A DNA stretch of 56,275 nt from Bacteroidales bacterium (GTDB taxonomy: Bacteria > Bacteroidota > Bacteroidia > Bacteroidales > F082). Below, one piece after another: positions 8,131 through 16,168 of the stretch (positions are counted from its first letter, which is position 1; every line of letters starts with the position of its first letter). The translations under genes were made by a program, and so were the position numbers. The DNA is taken from assembly GCA_017530365.1 (NCBI GenBank), contig JAFXMK010000025.1, positions 1 through 56,275 of the forward strand, in the 5' to 3' direction. A model generated the notes under the pieces. The model was not told the origin of the DNA. It did not search any database and saw nothing but the letters and a program-made list of their open reading frames with translations.

Positions 8131-9219
8131 ATGAAAAGAATTTTGGTTTTAATGACCGCTCTGCTGCTGACCTCCACCTTGCTGACCAGCTGCTTCAAAG
8201 ACAAACCCGACACTAGCAAGCAAGGCCTTTACATCGGCGTCATCGGCTTCAACGACGACATCCACTCCAAGAAGCTCACCTTGCTCAATAACAACTCCAA
8301 ACAGGAGATGAAAGACTTTATCAACGGCCTCACCATGGAGAACGGCACCATCCTGTATCATGCGGTCAACACCGCACTCGACAAGATCGAAGCCATCACC
8401 CCTCCTGAGGACCTTATCAATGTCTCCATCATCACCTTCACCGATGGCCTCGACCAAGGATCCTACAAGCTGAATCCAAACTACAACTCCGGCGAAGACT
8501 ACCTGATCGGTGTCAGCAACCGCATCAGAAACGGATTTGTAGGCATCGACAGAGTGCCGATCTCTGCCTATTCCATCGGAGTGAAAGGAGCCGACGTAAG
8601 CAATGAGGCACAGTTCAGACAGAATCTTGAGAAACTCTCGAGCGATCCGCGTCACAACGTGTTTTTGGTGGACAACATGGCTCAAGTGAGTCAGATCTTC
8701 TCTGACATCGCTCAGGATCTGTACCATCAAAGCGCTACTTGGGATGTCACACTGAAGACCCCGGCTCCTGACCCAGGCACCAAGATTCGCTTCACCTTCG
8801 ACAACGTCACCAATGCAGAAGACTCACAAAGGTATATCGAAGGTATCTTCGACAATGAAAACGGCAGAGACATCTTCACCGACATCGTCTATGTGGGACT
8901 TCGGGACTGCGGCTCTGTGATTTATCCTGCTACCGAAGGCATCTTCTCCGTATTTACCTTCAGTGACTTGCTGACAGAAGACGGCGTTCAGGTCTATACC
9001 ACCAACACCAAGCAATGGAAGTGGGATGAGGCCATCCACAGCTGGACCAACAACAGCGAGTTCACTCCATCGGGCAATACGGTGGTACAAGAAGAGTTCA
9101 AGAGCGCCTTGGTCATGTTGGTCCTCGACTGCTCCAGCTCGCTGGGCAACGACTTCAACAACGTGAAGAGCGCCGCCTGCCAGTTCATCGAGACACTGAA
9201 TGGGAATACACATCAGTAA
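8131..9219 (+). CDS. Lipoprotein with apparently circularly permuted vWA domain
   Basis: A 362-aa surface or periplasmic lipoprotein (signal peptide ending LLTSC, lipobox Cys near residue 21). The mature N-terminus enters a vWA-like fold at its second strand (IGVIGFNDD). It continues through a MIDAS-type Thr (NGTILYH, residue 73) and Asp (FTDGLD, residue 105) to the later strands (SAYSIGV). A beta-rich middle region follows. The missing first strand and MIDAS signature DxSxS (LVLDCSSSLG, residues 333-337) appear only at the very C-terminus with its helix (VKSAACQFIETL). All metal-site parts are present but in rotated order. It ends 7 bp inside the convergent dehydrogenase gene. A role in protein binding is inferred from the fold. 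Confidence 0.75.
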   Translation: MKRILVLMTALLLTSTLLTSCFKDKPDTSKQGLYIGVIGFNDDIHSKKLTLLNNNSKQEMKDFINGLTMENGTILYHAVNTALDKIEAITPPEDLINVSIITFTDGLDQGSYKLNPNYNSGEDYLIGVSNRIRNGFVGIDRVPISAYSIGVKGADVSNEAQFRQNLEKLSSDPRHNVFLVDNMAQVSQIFSDIAQDLYHQSATWDVTLKTPAPDPGTKIRFTFDNVTNAEDSQRYIEGIFDNENGRDIFTDIVYVGLRDCGSVIYPATEGIFSVFTFSDLLTEDGVQVYTTNTKQWKWDEAIHSWTNNSEFTPSGNTVVQEEFKSALVMLVLDCSSSLGNDFNNVKSAACQFIETLNGNTHQ

Positions 9220-10154
9220 GAAGAACATTCCGTCTTCTGACTTCTGTCTTCTATATTCTTAATCACAATTCCTAATCTGAGCACAAAGGCTTCCTCGGTG
9301 GCAAAGCCGATGTGAGGCAACATCACAAGATTAGGCGCATCAAACAAGGGGTTGTCCTGCTTCAAAGGCGGCTCGGTGCCATACACATCGGTGGCGGCAC
9401 CGGCGATCCAACCCGACTTCAACGCATCGGCGAACGCTTGTTCATTGACGATGGGTCCGCGTGCGGTATTAATAAGGATGGCGGAAGGCTTCATCAACTT
9501 CAGCTCCGAGGCAGTGATAAAGTCACGGGTCTCGTTGTTTAAGGCGATATGCAGGGTGACGATATCCGATTCCTTCAAAAGGGTTTCCTTATCCACGAAC
9601 GTTACACCTTCCACGGTCATTGGCGTGCGGTTCCAAGCCAACACCTTGCAGCCGAAGGCATTCAGCAGCTTGGCCACACGTTGACCGATGTTGCCCATGC
9701 CAATGATGCCTACGGTCTTTCCACCGATCTCACGGCCTGGCATGATGCCTTTGCGCTGGCATTCACGAGTGATGCGGTCGTTCTCCAGCACCTTACGATA
9801 CACGTCGATCATCATGGCGATGGCCAGTTCTGCGACGGCCTCCGTGGAATAGCCTGCGGCATTCTTCACGATGATGCCCCGACGTTGGCATTCCTCCATG
9901 TCGATATGATCCAATCCCGTGAAAGCAATGGACAGCATCTTCAACTTAGGACAGGCATCGAGGAAGTTCTTCCGCAGCGGGATGTTGCTTTCGATGACGA
10001 CTTCCGCGTCTTGCGCACGGCGAATCAGCTCGTCGAGATTTTCGTTACGATCGGGGTAGATGACTACTTCATAGCCTTGCTGCTTCAGTCCAGCACAGGC
10101 TTCTTCAATAATGCTGGTTTTCAAGCCCAGCGGTTCAAGGAATACGATTTTCAT
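9213..10154 (-). CDS. D-isomer specific 2-hydroxyacid dehydrogenase (NAD-dependent)
   Basis: A 313-aa cytoplasmic oxidoreductase that interconverts a 2-keto acid and a D-2-hydroxy acid using NAD(H); the substrate cannot be read from sequence. Motifs seen: the Rossmann GxGxxG as GIIGMGNIGQRVA near residue 150, the catalytic Arg in NTARGP near 230, the Glu in GTEPP near 259, and the catalytic His in PHIGFATEEA near 280. The extreme C-terminus (DRSQKTECSSY) is encoded by a 4 x 7-bp repeat array (9232-9259) and is probably a non-conserved tail. The gene converges on, and overlaps by 7 bp, the vWA lipoprotein gene. It has its own -7 box at 10173-10180. Confidence 0.9.
   Translation of the reverse strand: MKIVFLEPLGLKTSIIEEACAGLKQQGYEVVIYPDRNENLDELIRRAQDAEVVIESNIPLRKNFLDACPKLKMLSIAFTGLDHIDMEECQRRGIIVKNAAGYSTEAVAELAIAMMIDVYRKVLENDRITRECQRKGIMPGREIGGKTVGIIGMGNIGQRVAKLLNAFGCKVLAWNRTPMTVEGVTFVDKETLLKESDIVTLHIALNNETRDFITASELKLMKPSAILINTARGPIVNEQAFADALKSGWIAGAATDVYGTEPPLKQDNPLFDAPNLVMLPHIGFATEEAFVLRLGIVIKNIEDRSQKTECSSY
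9232..9259. repeat. 4 x 7-bp array (coding tail of the dehydrogenase)
   Basis: Units gtcttct, gacttct, gtcttct, atattct, contiguous, period exactly 7, total 28 bp. It forms the last codons of the minus-strand gene. Confidence 0.8.
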
Positions 10155-10172
10155 TGTCTAAGAATTTAATTG

Positions 10173-10180
10173 CAAAAGTA
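10173..10180 (-). promoter_or_regulatory. -7 box TACTTTTG for the 2-hydroxyacid dehydrogenase gene
   Basis: Reverse-strand TACTTTTG, 18 nt upstream of the ATG at 10154. It is part of a divergent promoter pair with 10203-10210. Confidence 0.6.
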
Positions 10181-10202
10181 ATGCTTTCTTAGTTAAAAAC
10201 GG

Positions 10203-10210
10203 TATATTTG
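10203..10210 (+). promoter_or_regulatory. -7 box TATATTTG for the 10247 pseudogene
   Basis: TATATTTG, 36 nt before the ATG at 10247, so the promoter of the broken gene still looks intact. Confidence 0.55.
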
Positions 10211-10246
10211 CCAAAAACTCGTCAACGACACTTCAAATCAATCATC

Positions 10247-10949
10247 ATGAAAAGACTGTTTATCGCATTGCCATTGTGCTTTATTGCTTTCATGAGCCTC
10301 GCACAAACACAGAGAGGTTATGTAAAAACACTAGGAAGGCCTGAAAAGGCCGGACAACCCTTGGAAGGGGTCGTCATCCTCTTTCAAGGTTACCACAATC
10401 ATGTGATTAGTGACGATAAGGGTGATTTCTCCCTATTGATGAACGATAAAAAAAAACGGTGATGCCTATAGTCTTCAACAAGTTCAAAAGAGCGGTTATG
10501 AATTAAACGAATCCGAGAACATTCCGTATTGGCCCATGACACTAAAAGCAAACTACTCTTTAGACAACTGGTCACTCGTGCATCCATGGGATTCCTCAGC
10601 CGCCCCAATCGCCTTTGAAGGAGACACCATGATGATCGACTACATTAGGGTATTTCACCTTAACACAGACTGCGGTAAAGATGTGGTTATAACGAACCCT
10701 TTGCAACTGGACACAATCCAAACCATGAAGCGCTCCTTGTCCTTTTCTCCACTCAATGGATCTATCATTATGCCAACAACCCTGAACAAGACGCTCCGGG
10801 CGGAAACCATCACGATGAATGGTGAGATGGAGATTCCCGCAGGGACACAATAGGCATTAATCGCCCATCCTTGTCCCTGCTGGGAAGAAGAATCGAGGTC
10901 CAACACTATAGCAAAAAAGAACCGTCAAACAAAATCACCCAAACCATGA
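10247..10949 (+). pseudogene. Broken secreted protein gene (A9-tract frameshift plus nonsense codon)
   Basis: It starts as a secreted protein (MKRLFIALPLCFIAFMSLAQ) with a carboxypeptidase-regulatory-like domain (PLEGVVILFQGYHNHVISDDKGDFSL). A run of nine A at 10448-10456 throws the frame into TGA at 10460-10462. The frame shifted by one continues as KKNGDAYSLQQVQKSGYELNES, the expected continuation. After a probable junction near 10515 the sequence changes to a region with IDYIRVF, recalling the tail of GH16-like lectin/glycosidase proteins. A TAG at 10851-10853 then interrupts it, with coding-like sequence (ALIAHPCPC) beyond, up to a TGA at 10947-10949 that overlaps the next ATG. One more A in the tract would restore the first frame. 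The fusion reading is my inference. Confidence 0.6.
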
Positions 10950-11731
10950 AAACAAGAATACTATTTCTCATTATCGCATTGTTCTATTCTTGCGTAACCC
11001 TTGCTCAAGAGAATGCCATCATCCACGTCGATTATCATGGAGAACAAGCAGAAATACGAATGTTTAACTTTGACCTAGACTCCATTGGAGGTGACATATC
11101 GTTTCAAACAAGAATCGGCGATCACATGGGATCCCCCGCTTTCGTTGTAACCACTGGAGGCGATCTTAATGATCATGGTTGGAGTTTTAGCCTCAGATCC
11201 AATTACGGAGATTTCATTCCTGACTTAACTGATTGGTTAAAGCATCAGTATCATGAATATGAAACACAAGGAGCTATTCACGAAGATTTTCATACGGCAC
11301 TGAGAAAAGAACTACCTGACGGCAGCTATTGCTATGGGTGGCTTTCATACCGCGTCGATGCAGGCGATTGGGTTCCAGACTTTGGTTATGACATAGGAAT
11401 CATCACCTTTTACGAATCTTATTTCTGCACAATTCCCAACTACCCCTTCCATGTGGGTCAAACAAGCCTGGATTGGAGCACTTCAGAAGACACGTCTGAT
11501 CTTTCAAACATTGGCATCTACCCCAATCCCACTACGGGTTCCTGCTCCCTTACCAGCGAAAACATAAGCCATGTTGAAGCATATAACAGTTTGGGGCAAT
11601 GTATCATTAATCTTGAGGCCAGCAAAGGCAAAACAACCATTGACCTTAGCAGTCAACCCGCTGGGATATACTTCGTCAATGTCACCGACAATAACGGGAA
11701 ACGCTGCGTGAAAAAGGTGGCGAAACAATAA
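10946..11731 (+). CDS. Secreted protein with T9SS type A sorting domain
   Basis: A 261-aa protein. I place the start at 10946 because it gives a clean signal peptide (MKTRILFLIIALFYSCVTLAQ); upstream in-frame codons belong to the preceding pseudogene tail. The mature domain (about residues 22-185) is not recognised; it has a DYHGEQAEI start and several aromatic-rich strands. The last 75 residues form a T9SS type A C-terminal domain: IGIYPNPTTGSCSL, VEAYNSLGQ, then LSSQPAGIYFVNV and a basic end (KKVAKQ). The protein is therefore expected to cross the outer membrane by type IX secretion, with the domain removed or anchored. The start overlaps the pseudogene stop as ATGA. Confidence 0.8.
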   Translation: MKTRILFLIIALFYSCVTLAQENAIIHVDYHGEQAEIRMFNFDLDSIGGDISFQTRIGDHMGSPAFVVTTGGDLNDHGWSFSLRSNYGDFIPDLTDWLKHQYHEYETQGAIHEDFHTALRKELPDGSYCYGWLSYRVDAGDWVPDFGYDIGIITFYESYFCTIPNYPFHVGQTSLDWSTSEDTSDLSNIGIYPNPTTGSCSLTSENISHVEAYNSLGQCIINLEASKGKTTIDLSSQPAGIYFVNVTDNNGKRCVKKVAKQ

Positions 11732-11734
11732 GAA

Positions 11735-12499
11735 CTATTCCGCAAACCAGGTCTTGAACTCCCCTACCCTTGCCTTGCTAACAATGATCTTCTCAGGAAC
11801 GGGAACACTAAGGTTGACCGCCAACTTGTTGCCGAACCAAACCGAAAGATCCTTCACGGCCTGACGCGAAATGATGAACTGCCGGTTGGCACGGAAAAAG
11901 AACTCCGGATCGAGTTGCGCCATGATGTCATCAAGCGTTTGGTTGAGATAGTAGGTGTGGTTGTCCATTGAAATGGCCTTCACCGTTTTGGTATCGATAT
12001 AAATGTAGGCGATGCTGCTGGTAGCCAAAGGAATGAGCTTATCCCGTTCTGGAATCAGGAAGCAGGTCTTGTATTTCTTTTTTGCACCACCCATTTGAGC
12101 CAGCAAGCTCTCCAATGAAGTCTTTTCCTGCTCTTTGGCCGCAGCGGTTAGATGTTGAAATTTATTCAATGCACGCTCCAAATCCACCTTATTGATGGGT
12201 TTCAGCAGGTAGTCGATGCTGTTGACCTCAAAGGCCTTGAGGGCGTACTCGTCGTAAGCGGTGGTGAAGATGATCGGACAGCTAATGCTCACTTTATCGA
12301 AGATGGCAAATGAGGAGCCATCGGCAAGATGGATGTCCATGAAAACCAAATCTGGCTGCGGCTGCTCCTCAAACCATTCGACAGTTTCCTCGATGGTTTG
12401 AAGAATGGTAACGATCTCAATCTCAGGGTCTATCTCCTGAATCAGCGACTGAAGCGCCTGTGCGGCAACACTTTCGTCTTCAATAATGATAGCTTTCAT
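11735..12499 (-). CDS. LytTR-family response regulator
   Basis: A 254-aa two-component regulator. I start at MKAIIIEDES (12499) because it gives a standard receiver, 4 nt after the kinase stop. The receiver domain (residues 1-120) has the acidic pair in IIEDES, the phospho-acceptor Asp in LVFMDIHL near 56, Thr/Ala in FTTAYDEYA and the switch Lys in YLLKPINK. The C-terminal LytTR DNA-binding domain (about 155-254) shows the usual FLIPERDKLIPL..IAYIYID and FFRANRQFIISRQAV motifs. It is co-transcribed with the sensor kinase at 12504-13580. Targets are unknown. Confidence 0.93.
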   Translation of the reverse strand: MKAIIIEDESVAAQALQSLIQEIDPEIEIVTILQTIEETVEWFEEQPQPDLVFMDIHLADGSSFAIFDKVSISCPIIFTTAYDEYALKAFEVNSIDYLLKPINKVDLERALNKFQHLTAAAKEQEKTSLESLLAQMGGAKKKYKTCFLIPERDKLIPLATSSIAYIYIDTKTVKAISMDNHTYYLNQTLDDIMAQLDPEFFFRANRQFIISRQAVKDLSVWFGNKLAVNLSVPVPEKIIVSKARVGEFKTWFAE

Positions 12500-12503
12500 G
12501 GCT

Positions 12504-13580
12504 TTATGCGTTGGGTTCGATAAGCGGCAGTACCACCTCGAAAGTGGTTCCGTCGTTGACAATTTCCACATTCCTATTCCACTTCAACTGATAGCGTTCC
12601 GAGAGGTTGGCCAGCCCGATGCCGTTGCCTGTCTCTTCCATGATCTTAGGCTGGATGGGGTTCGAAACTTTCAAGGAAGGCTCTTCCGTGGTCACGATGC
12701 TCACTAACAGCGGTTGTTTCCCGCTGATGACGTTATGTTTGATGGCATTCTCCACCAGACCTTGAAGTGACAATGGGAGAAGCAGGAAAGAGTGGTATTT
12801 CGAGTCGATTTGGAAGTCGAAACGCAGGTTGTCGCCATAACGGATCTGCATCAGGTTGCAATAAGCCTGCACGCCCTGCAACTCCTGTTCCAAGGTGACC
12901 ACTTCTTTGTTCTGCAGTGTTGCCCGAAGCACCTGAGATAATTCCTGCACATAGTGCTGAGCTTTCTCTGCATCGGTACCGATGATTGACTGTAATGTAT
13001 TCAGCGAGTTGAACATAAAATGAGGATCCATCTGGCTCTTCAAAGCTTCGTAGTGGGTGATGACGTTTTCCGCCCGCAAAGCCTCATTCTCCACTGCGAT
13101 GTTGTTCCTTTCATACAAGGTATGAAGCAATTTTGTCAACAGCAACACCACTACCATGAAGGAGAAGTCGCGCACCATGCCGTCGCGAATGATGCGGGCC
13201 ATCATGTCGGGATCGGGTTGGTGGGGCTTTGAAAACAGGACTGCCATGGTGAAACACAAGCTGATGGCTGCGGTGATCAGCATGGAGCCTAAGATTATGA
13301 AAAGCACCTTCCTCCAGCGTTTTTTAAAGTCAATCGTAAACATTTTCCTATTATAAAGGAAAAGCACAAACACCAGGATGAAATTCATCGCGGTAAACAA
13401 CAAGATTCTACCGAAATGAACGTGTCGCTGCATGTTTTGTTTAACTTCCGGGAAAAACAAAGTGTCGCCGAAGAAAGCGGAGATCGTGAAAATGACATGA
13501 AAGCCCACGCTGATACCCAGTGAGAGCAACAGAATCGTCCTCAGCGAAAGAAATGTCGGTTTCTTATTGTGTTTGATCAT
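12504..13580 (-). CDS. LytS/YehU-type sensor histidine kinase
   Basis: A 358-aa inner-membrane sensor kinase. Four hydrophobic segments occupy the first 150 or so residues, with a short linker helix after them. The His_kinase domain carries the phospho-acceptor motif SQMDPHFMFNSLNTLQSI near residue 195, an N-box (LQGLVENAIKHN) near 290 and a G-box (GNGIGLANL) near 325. The start at 13580 (MIKHNKK) is chosen because a -7 box ends only 4 nt upstream of it; the methionine further upstream would lie before the promoter. It is paired with the LytTR regulator 4 nt downstream. Confidence 0.92.
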   Translation of the reverse strand: MIKHNKKPTFLSLRTILLLSLGISVGFHVIFTISAFFGDTLFFPEVKQNMQRHVHFGRILLFTAMNFILVFVLFLYNRKMFTIDFKKRWRKVLFIILGSMLITAAISLCFTMAVLFSKPHQPDPDMMARIIRDGMVRDFSFMVVVLLLTKLLHTLYERNNIAVENEALRAENVITHYEALKSQMDPHFMFNSLNTLQSIIGTDAEKAQHYVQELSQVLRATLQNKEVVTLEQELQGVQAYCNLMQIRYGDNLRFDFQIDSKYHSFLLLPLSLQGLVENAIKHNVISGKQPLLVSIVTTEEPSLKVSNPIQPKIMEETGNGIGLANLSERYQLKWNRNVEIVNDGTTFEVVLPLIEPNA

Positions 13581-13584
13581 AATG

Positions 13585-13624
13585 CAAAGATACATCCTTC
13601 TTGCTTAATGAGGATGTATCTTTG
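13585..13624. promoter_or_regulatory. 14-bp inverted repeat carrying opposed -7 boxes, lytS promoter
   Basis: Perfect arms caaagatacatcct (13585-13598) and its complement (13611-13624) around 12 nt. Each arm contains TATCTTTG reading outwards, one on each strand. The minus-strand box directs the kinase gene with only CATT between box and ATG, implying a leaderless mRNA. The same repeat could act as an operator or as the tyrS terminator. Confidence 0.6.
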
Positions 13625-13658
13625 AAACGAAATGGTGAAAAAAGCCGTTGAAATGCAC

Positions 13659-14957
13659 TTACTCCACCACGACCAAATAATAATTCTTCTTTCCCTTTTG
13701 CACAAGAATGTATTTACCGTCGATGAGGTCGTCGGCATTCATCACCTTGTCCAAGGTAACCTTGTCCTTGTTGATGCTCACGCCATTGGCTTGGGTCATC
13801 TTGCGAGCTTCGCCCTTGGAGGGGAAGATCTGGGTGTTGACCGCCATGAAATCGACAATCGGGATGCCGGCTTCAAGATCGGCACGGTTGACATGCTCCT
13901 GCGGAACGCCTTCGAAAATATCGAGGAAGGTCTGCTCGTCGAGCTTCACCAATGCATCTTTGGTGGCTTTTCCGAAGAGGATGTTGGAGGCTTCGATGGC
14001 GGCGTCGAGGGCTTCCTGCGAGTGCACCATCACCGTGACTTCTTCGGCCAGGCGCTTTTGCAACACGCGACGACCAGGATCCTGCTTGTGCTCTTCGATC
14101 AGGGCGTCGATAGTCTCTTTCTCCAACGAGGTGAAGATCTTGATGTACTTCTCGGCATCCTCGTCGCTGACGTTGAGCCAGAATTGGTAGAACTTGTAAG
14201 GCGTGGTGCGTTTCGGGTCGAGCCAGATGTTGCCGCTCTCGGTCTTGCCGAACTTCTTGCCGTCGGCCTTGGTGATCAAGGGGCAAGTCAAGGCAAAAGC
14301 CTCGTTCTCGAAGCCCAACGTACGACGGATCAGCTCGGTACCTGTGGTGATATTGCCCCACTGGTCATTGCCACCCAATTGCAGCTTGCAGTGCTTGTGC
14401 TGGTAGAGCCAGAGGAAGTCATAGCCTTGGAGCAGCTGATAGGTGAACTCGGTGAAGCTCAGTCCGTCGCGGGCGGTGCCGTTGAGGCGCTGCTGCACGC
14501 TGTCCTTGGCCATCATGTAGTTGACGGTGATATGCTTACCCACTTCACGAGCGAAGTCGAGGAAAGTGAAGTCCTTCATCCAGTCGTAGTTGTTCACCAT
14601 CTCGGCAGCGTTCGGCTCTTTCGACTCGAAGTCCAAAAACTTGGCCACTTGCTTCTTGATGCATTCCTGGTTGTGACGCAAGGTCTCTTCGTTGAGCAGG
14701 TTTCGTTCTTGGCTCTTGCCTGATGGGTCGCCGATCATGCCAGTGGCACCACCCACCAAGATGATGGGCTTGTGGCCACAGCGTTGCAGATGGCGAAGCA
14801 TCATGATACCACAAAGGTGACCAATATGTAATGAATCGGCAGTTGGGTCGGTGCCGAGGTAAGCCGTTACCATTTCTTTCTGGAGGAGTTCTTCCGTTCC
14901 TGGCATCATCTGTGCCAGCATTCCGCGCCAGCGGAGTTCTTCAACAAAATTCTTCAT
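13659..14957 (-). CDS. tyrS: Tyrosyl-tRNA synthetase
   Basis: A 432-aa class I aminoacyl-tRNA synthetase that charges tRNA-Tyr. The catalytic domain has [18 protein letters not shown] (HIGH signature, near residue 43) and the KMSKS-equivalent KFGKTESGN near 234. The tyrosine-binding region includes [14 protein letters not shown] and [11 protein letters not shown]. The C-terminal S4-like domain ([37 protein letters not shown]) binds tRNA. Full length for the bacterial type. Own promoter box at 14981-14988. Confidence 0.97.
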   Translation of the reverse strand: MKNFVEELRWRGMLAQMMPGTEELLQKEMVTAYLGTDPTADSLHIGHLCGIMMLRHLQRCGHKPIILVGGATGMIGDPSGKSQERNLLNEETLRHNQECIKKQVAKFLDFESKEPNAAEMVNNYDWMKDFTFLDFAREVGKHITVNYMMAKDSVQQRLNGTARDGLSFTEFTYQLLQGYDFLWLYQHKHCKLQLGGNDQWGNITTGTELIRRTLGFENEAFALTCPLITKADGKKFGKTESGNIWLDPKRTTPYKFYQFWLNVSDEDAEKYIKIFTSLEKETIDALIEEHKQDPGRRVLQKRLAEEVTVMVHSQEALDAAIEASNILFGKATKDALVKLDEQTFLDIFEGVPQEHVNRADLEAGIPIVDFMAVNTQIFPSKGEARKMTQANGVSINKDKVTLDKVMNADDLIDGKYILVQKGKKNYYLVVVE

Positions 14958-14980
14958 CGAATGCTAGATTAATTTGGGCG

Positions 14981-14988
14981 CAAAAATA
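14981..14988 (-). promoter_or_regulatory. -7 box TATTTTTG for tyrS
   Basis: Reverse-strand TATTTTTG, 23 nt upstream of the start codon. Confidence 0.6.
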
Positions 14989-15052
14989 ATAAATTCTTTT
15001 TTTTCGTTCCAAGTGGCGGAAAAGATATTGGGATTGCCGACCTGAGTACGCG

Positions 15053-16084
15053 TTATTTATTCCAATATTTTAACCGGATTCGCATGTTTTCCACCACGTT
15101 GCCGCCAAAGAGCCAAGAGTCGGCGAAATGGAGGTTGCCTTTTGGGAACATCGCCTCATAGGCAGGGATGAAGACCATCTTGGGATCAAGGTCGGGGCAG
15201 ACGGTGGTATGCTCATACAGGAAGGTTCTGGTCGGGCAAGGAACGATCAACACGCTGTCGCGGGCATCGTTGTATTTGGCCATGCCTAGATGGTAGTCAG
15301 CAGGAACCGTGTCGGTTGCCATCGACCAAGTGGTGGGATTGATGCCGACCACATCGCCTTTCGACACCATGCCGATCGCCGACGTATCCGTCACCGAGTT
15401 GAAGATGACCAAGCCCGGCATCAAGCTGTCCGTGGCGGGCTTCAGGGCTTCGGGATAGGCGGCCAATTCCTCCGCTGTGACATGATAGCCGATGCAATAG
15501 GCGGCCACCATCTGTTTTCGCTGCGCGTCGGTCATGCCATGCTTCAGCAATTCGATGAGCATCTGCGAGCCTTGGCTGTGGCCCATCAGGAAGAAGGGAC
15601 GACCCTGGTTGAAATGGGCCATGTAATACTGGAAGGCGTCGTTGACATCGGCAGCGGCAAACTGGGCCAGCTTCGCCAGGGTGTCGGCCGGCTGCTGGTA
15701 CGCCTCGAAGATCATCTGACGGTAATAGGGCGCATAGAAATTGTACTCGCCATAAAGCATCTTGTTGAACCGCTGGTTGCCGTTGGCTTCCTCCCGCACT
15801 TCGGGCAAGGTGATGTCGGCAAACCAAGAGGCGTCGTTGTCGGCAAAAGCGATGGTGCTTACGGTGGGATAGACATAGAAGAGGTCGGCTGGCTTCCCAG
15901 GCCGCTCCCCTGGCTCCGCTCCAAAGGGAGCGGAGAAGGGACCACGCGCGTACCAGTAGAGGGTGTCGGAATAATCGATGGCCTCCCGTTTGTTTGTGCT
16001 TTTCGGCTGACAAGCGATAAGAGCGAGAAGAAGCAAAACCGAAAGAAGGATGCTCCCTCTTGTATAGGACCTTGGAGTTATCAT
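15053..16084 (-). CDS. DUF3089-type alpha/beta-hydrolase lipoprotein
   Basis: A 343-aa predicted lipoprotein (signal peptide ending LLLALIAC, so the start at 16084 is preferred over an in-frame ATG 72 nt upstream). Features of the DUF3089 hydrolase-like family are seen: ADLFYVYPTV near residue 68, NFYAPYYRQM near 117, DVNDAFQYYMAH near 150, and the nucleophile elbow FLMGHSQGSQM near 170 (Ser in GxSxG). Esterase or peptidase activity is plausible; the substrate is unknown. Oddity: the segment PFSAPFGAEPGERPGK, just before the first beta strand, is encoded by a GC-rich palindrome (15902-15935) that looks inserted. A -7 box lies at 16108-16115. Confidence 0.82.
   Translation of the reverse strand: MITPRSYTRGSILLSVLLLLALIACQPKSTNKREAIDYSDTLYWYARGPFSAPFGAEPGERPGKPADLFYVYPTVSTIAFADNDASWFADITLPEVREEANGNQRFNKMLYGEYNFYAPYYRQMIFEAYQQPADTLAKLAQFAAADVNDAFQYYMAHFNQGRPFFLMGHSQGSQMLIELLKHGMTDAQRKQMVAAYCIGYHVTAEELAAYPEALKPATDSLMPGLVIFNSVTDTSAIGMVSKGDVVGINPTTWSMATDTVPADYHLGMAKYNDARDSVLIVPCPTRTFLYEHTTVCPDLDPKMVFIPAYEAMFPKGNLHFADSWLFGGNVVENMRIRLKYWNK
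15902..15935. repeat. GC-rich palindrome inside the DUF3089 gene
   Basis: Arms ctccgctcc (15914-15922) and ggagcggag (15927-15935) with an aaag loop, preceded by ccgctcccctgg. It is in frame and encodes a Gly/Pro/Glu-rich linker. Confidence 0.55.
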
Positions 16085-16107
16085 GGTATTAAATGAGATT
16101 GCTGAAG

Positions 16108-16115
16108 CAAATATA
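16108..16115 (-). promoter_or_regulatory. -7 box TATATTTG for the DUF3089 gene
   Basis: Reverse-strand TATATTTG, 23 nt upstream of the ATG at 16084. It lies next to the terminator of the upstream gene. Confidence 0.55.
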
Positions 16116-16116
16116 C

Positions 16117-16147
16117 AAAAAAAGCCGGAATCACTTCCAGCCTTTTT
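16117..16147 (-). terminator. Terminator of the 16169-16672 gene
   Basis: On the minus strand a 10-bp stem (aaggctggaa with ttccggcttt, two G-U pairs) closes on a GTGA loop and ends in a T-run, about 20 nt after the stop codon. Confidence 0.75.
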
Positions 16148-16168
16148 GAGGTTCACAAAAAGAATCCG

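Noticed and set aside
13632-14723. Long plus-strand open frame opposite tyrS
   Set aside because: tyrS is certain on the other strand and full length; the plus frame is a compositional shadow despite the -7 box at 13617-13624.
15290-16096. Plus-strand 268-codon frame opposite the DUF3089 gene
   Set aside because: The minus-strand gene has a lipobox and GxSxG motif; the plus frame shows no coherent protein features.
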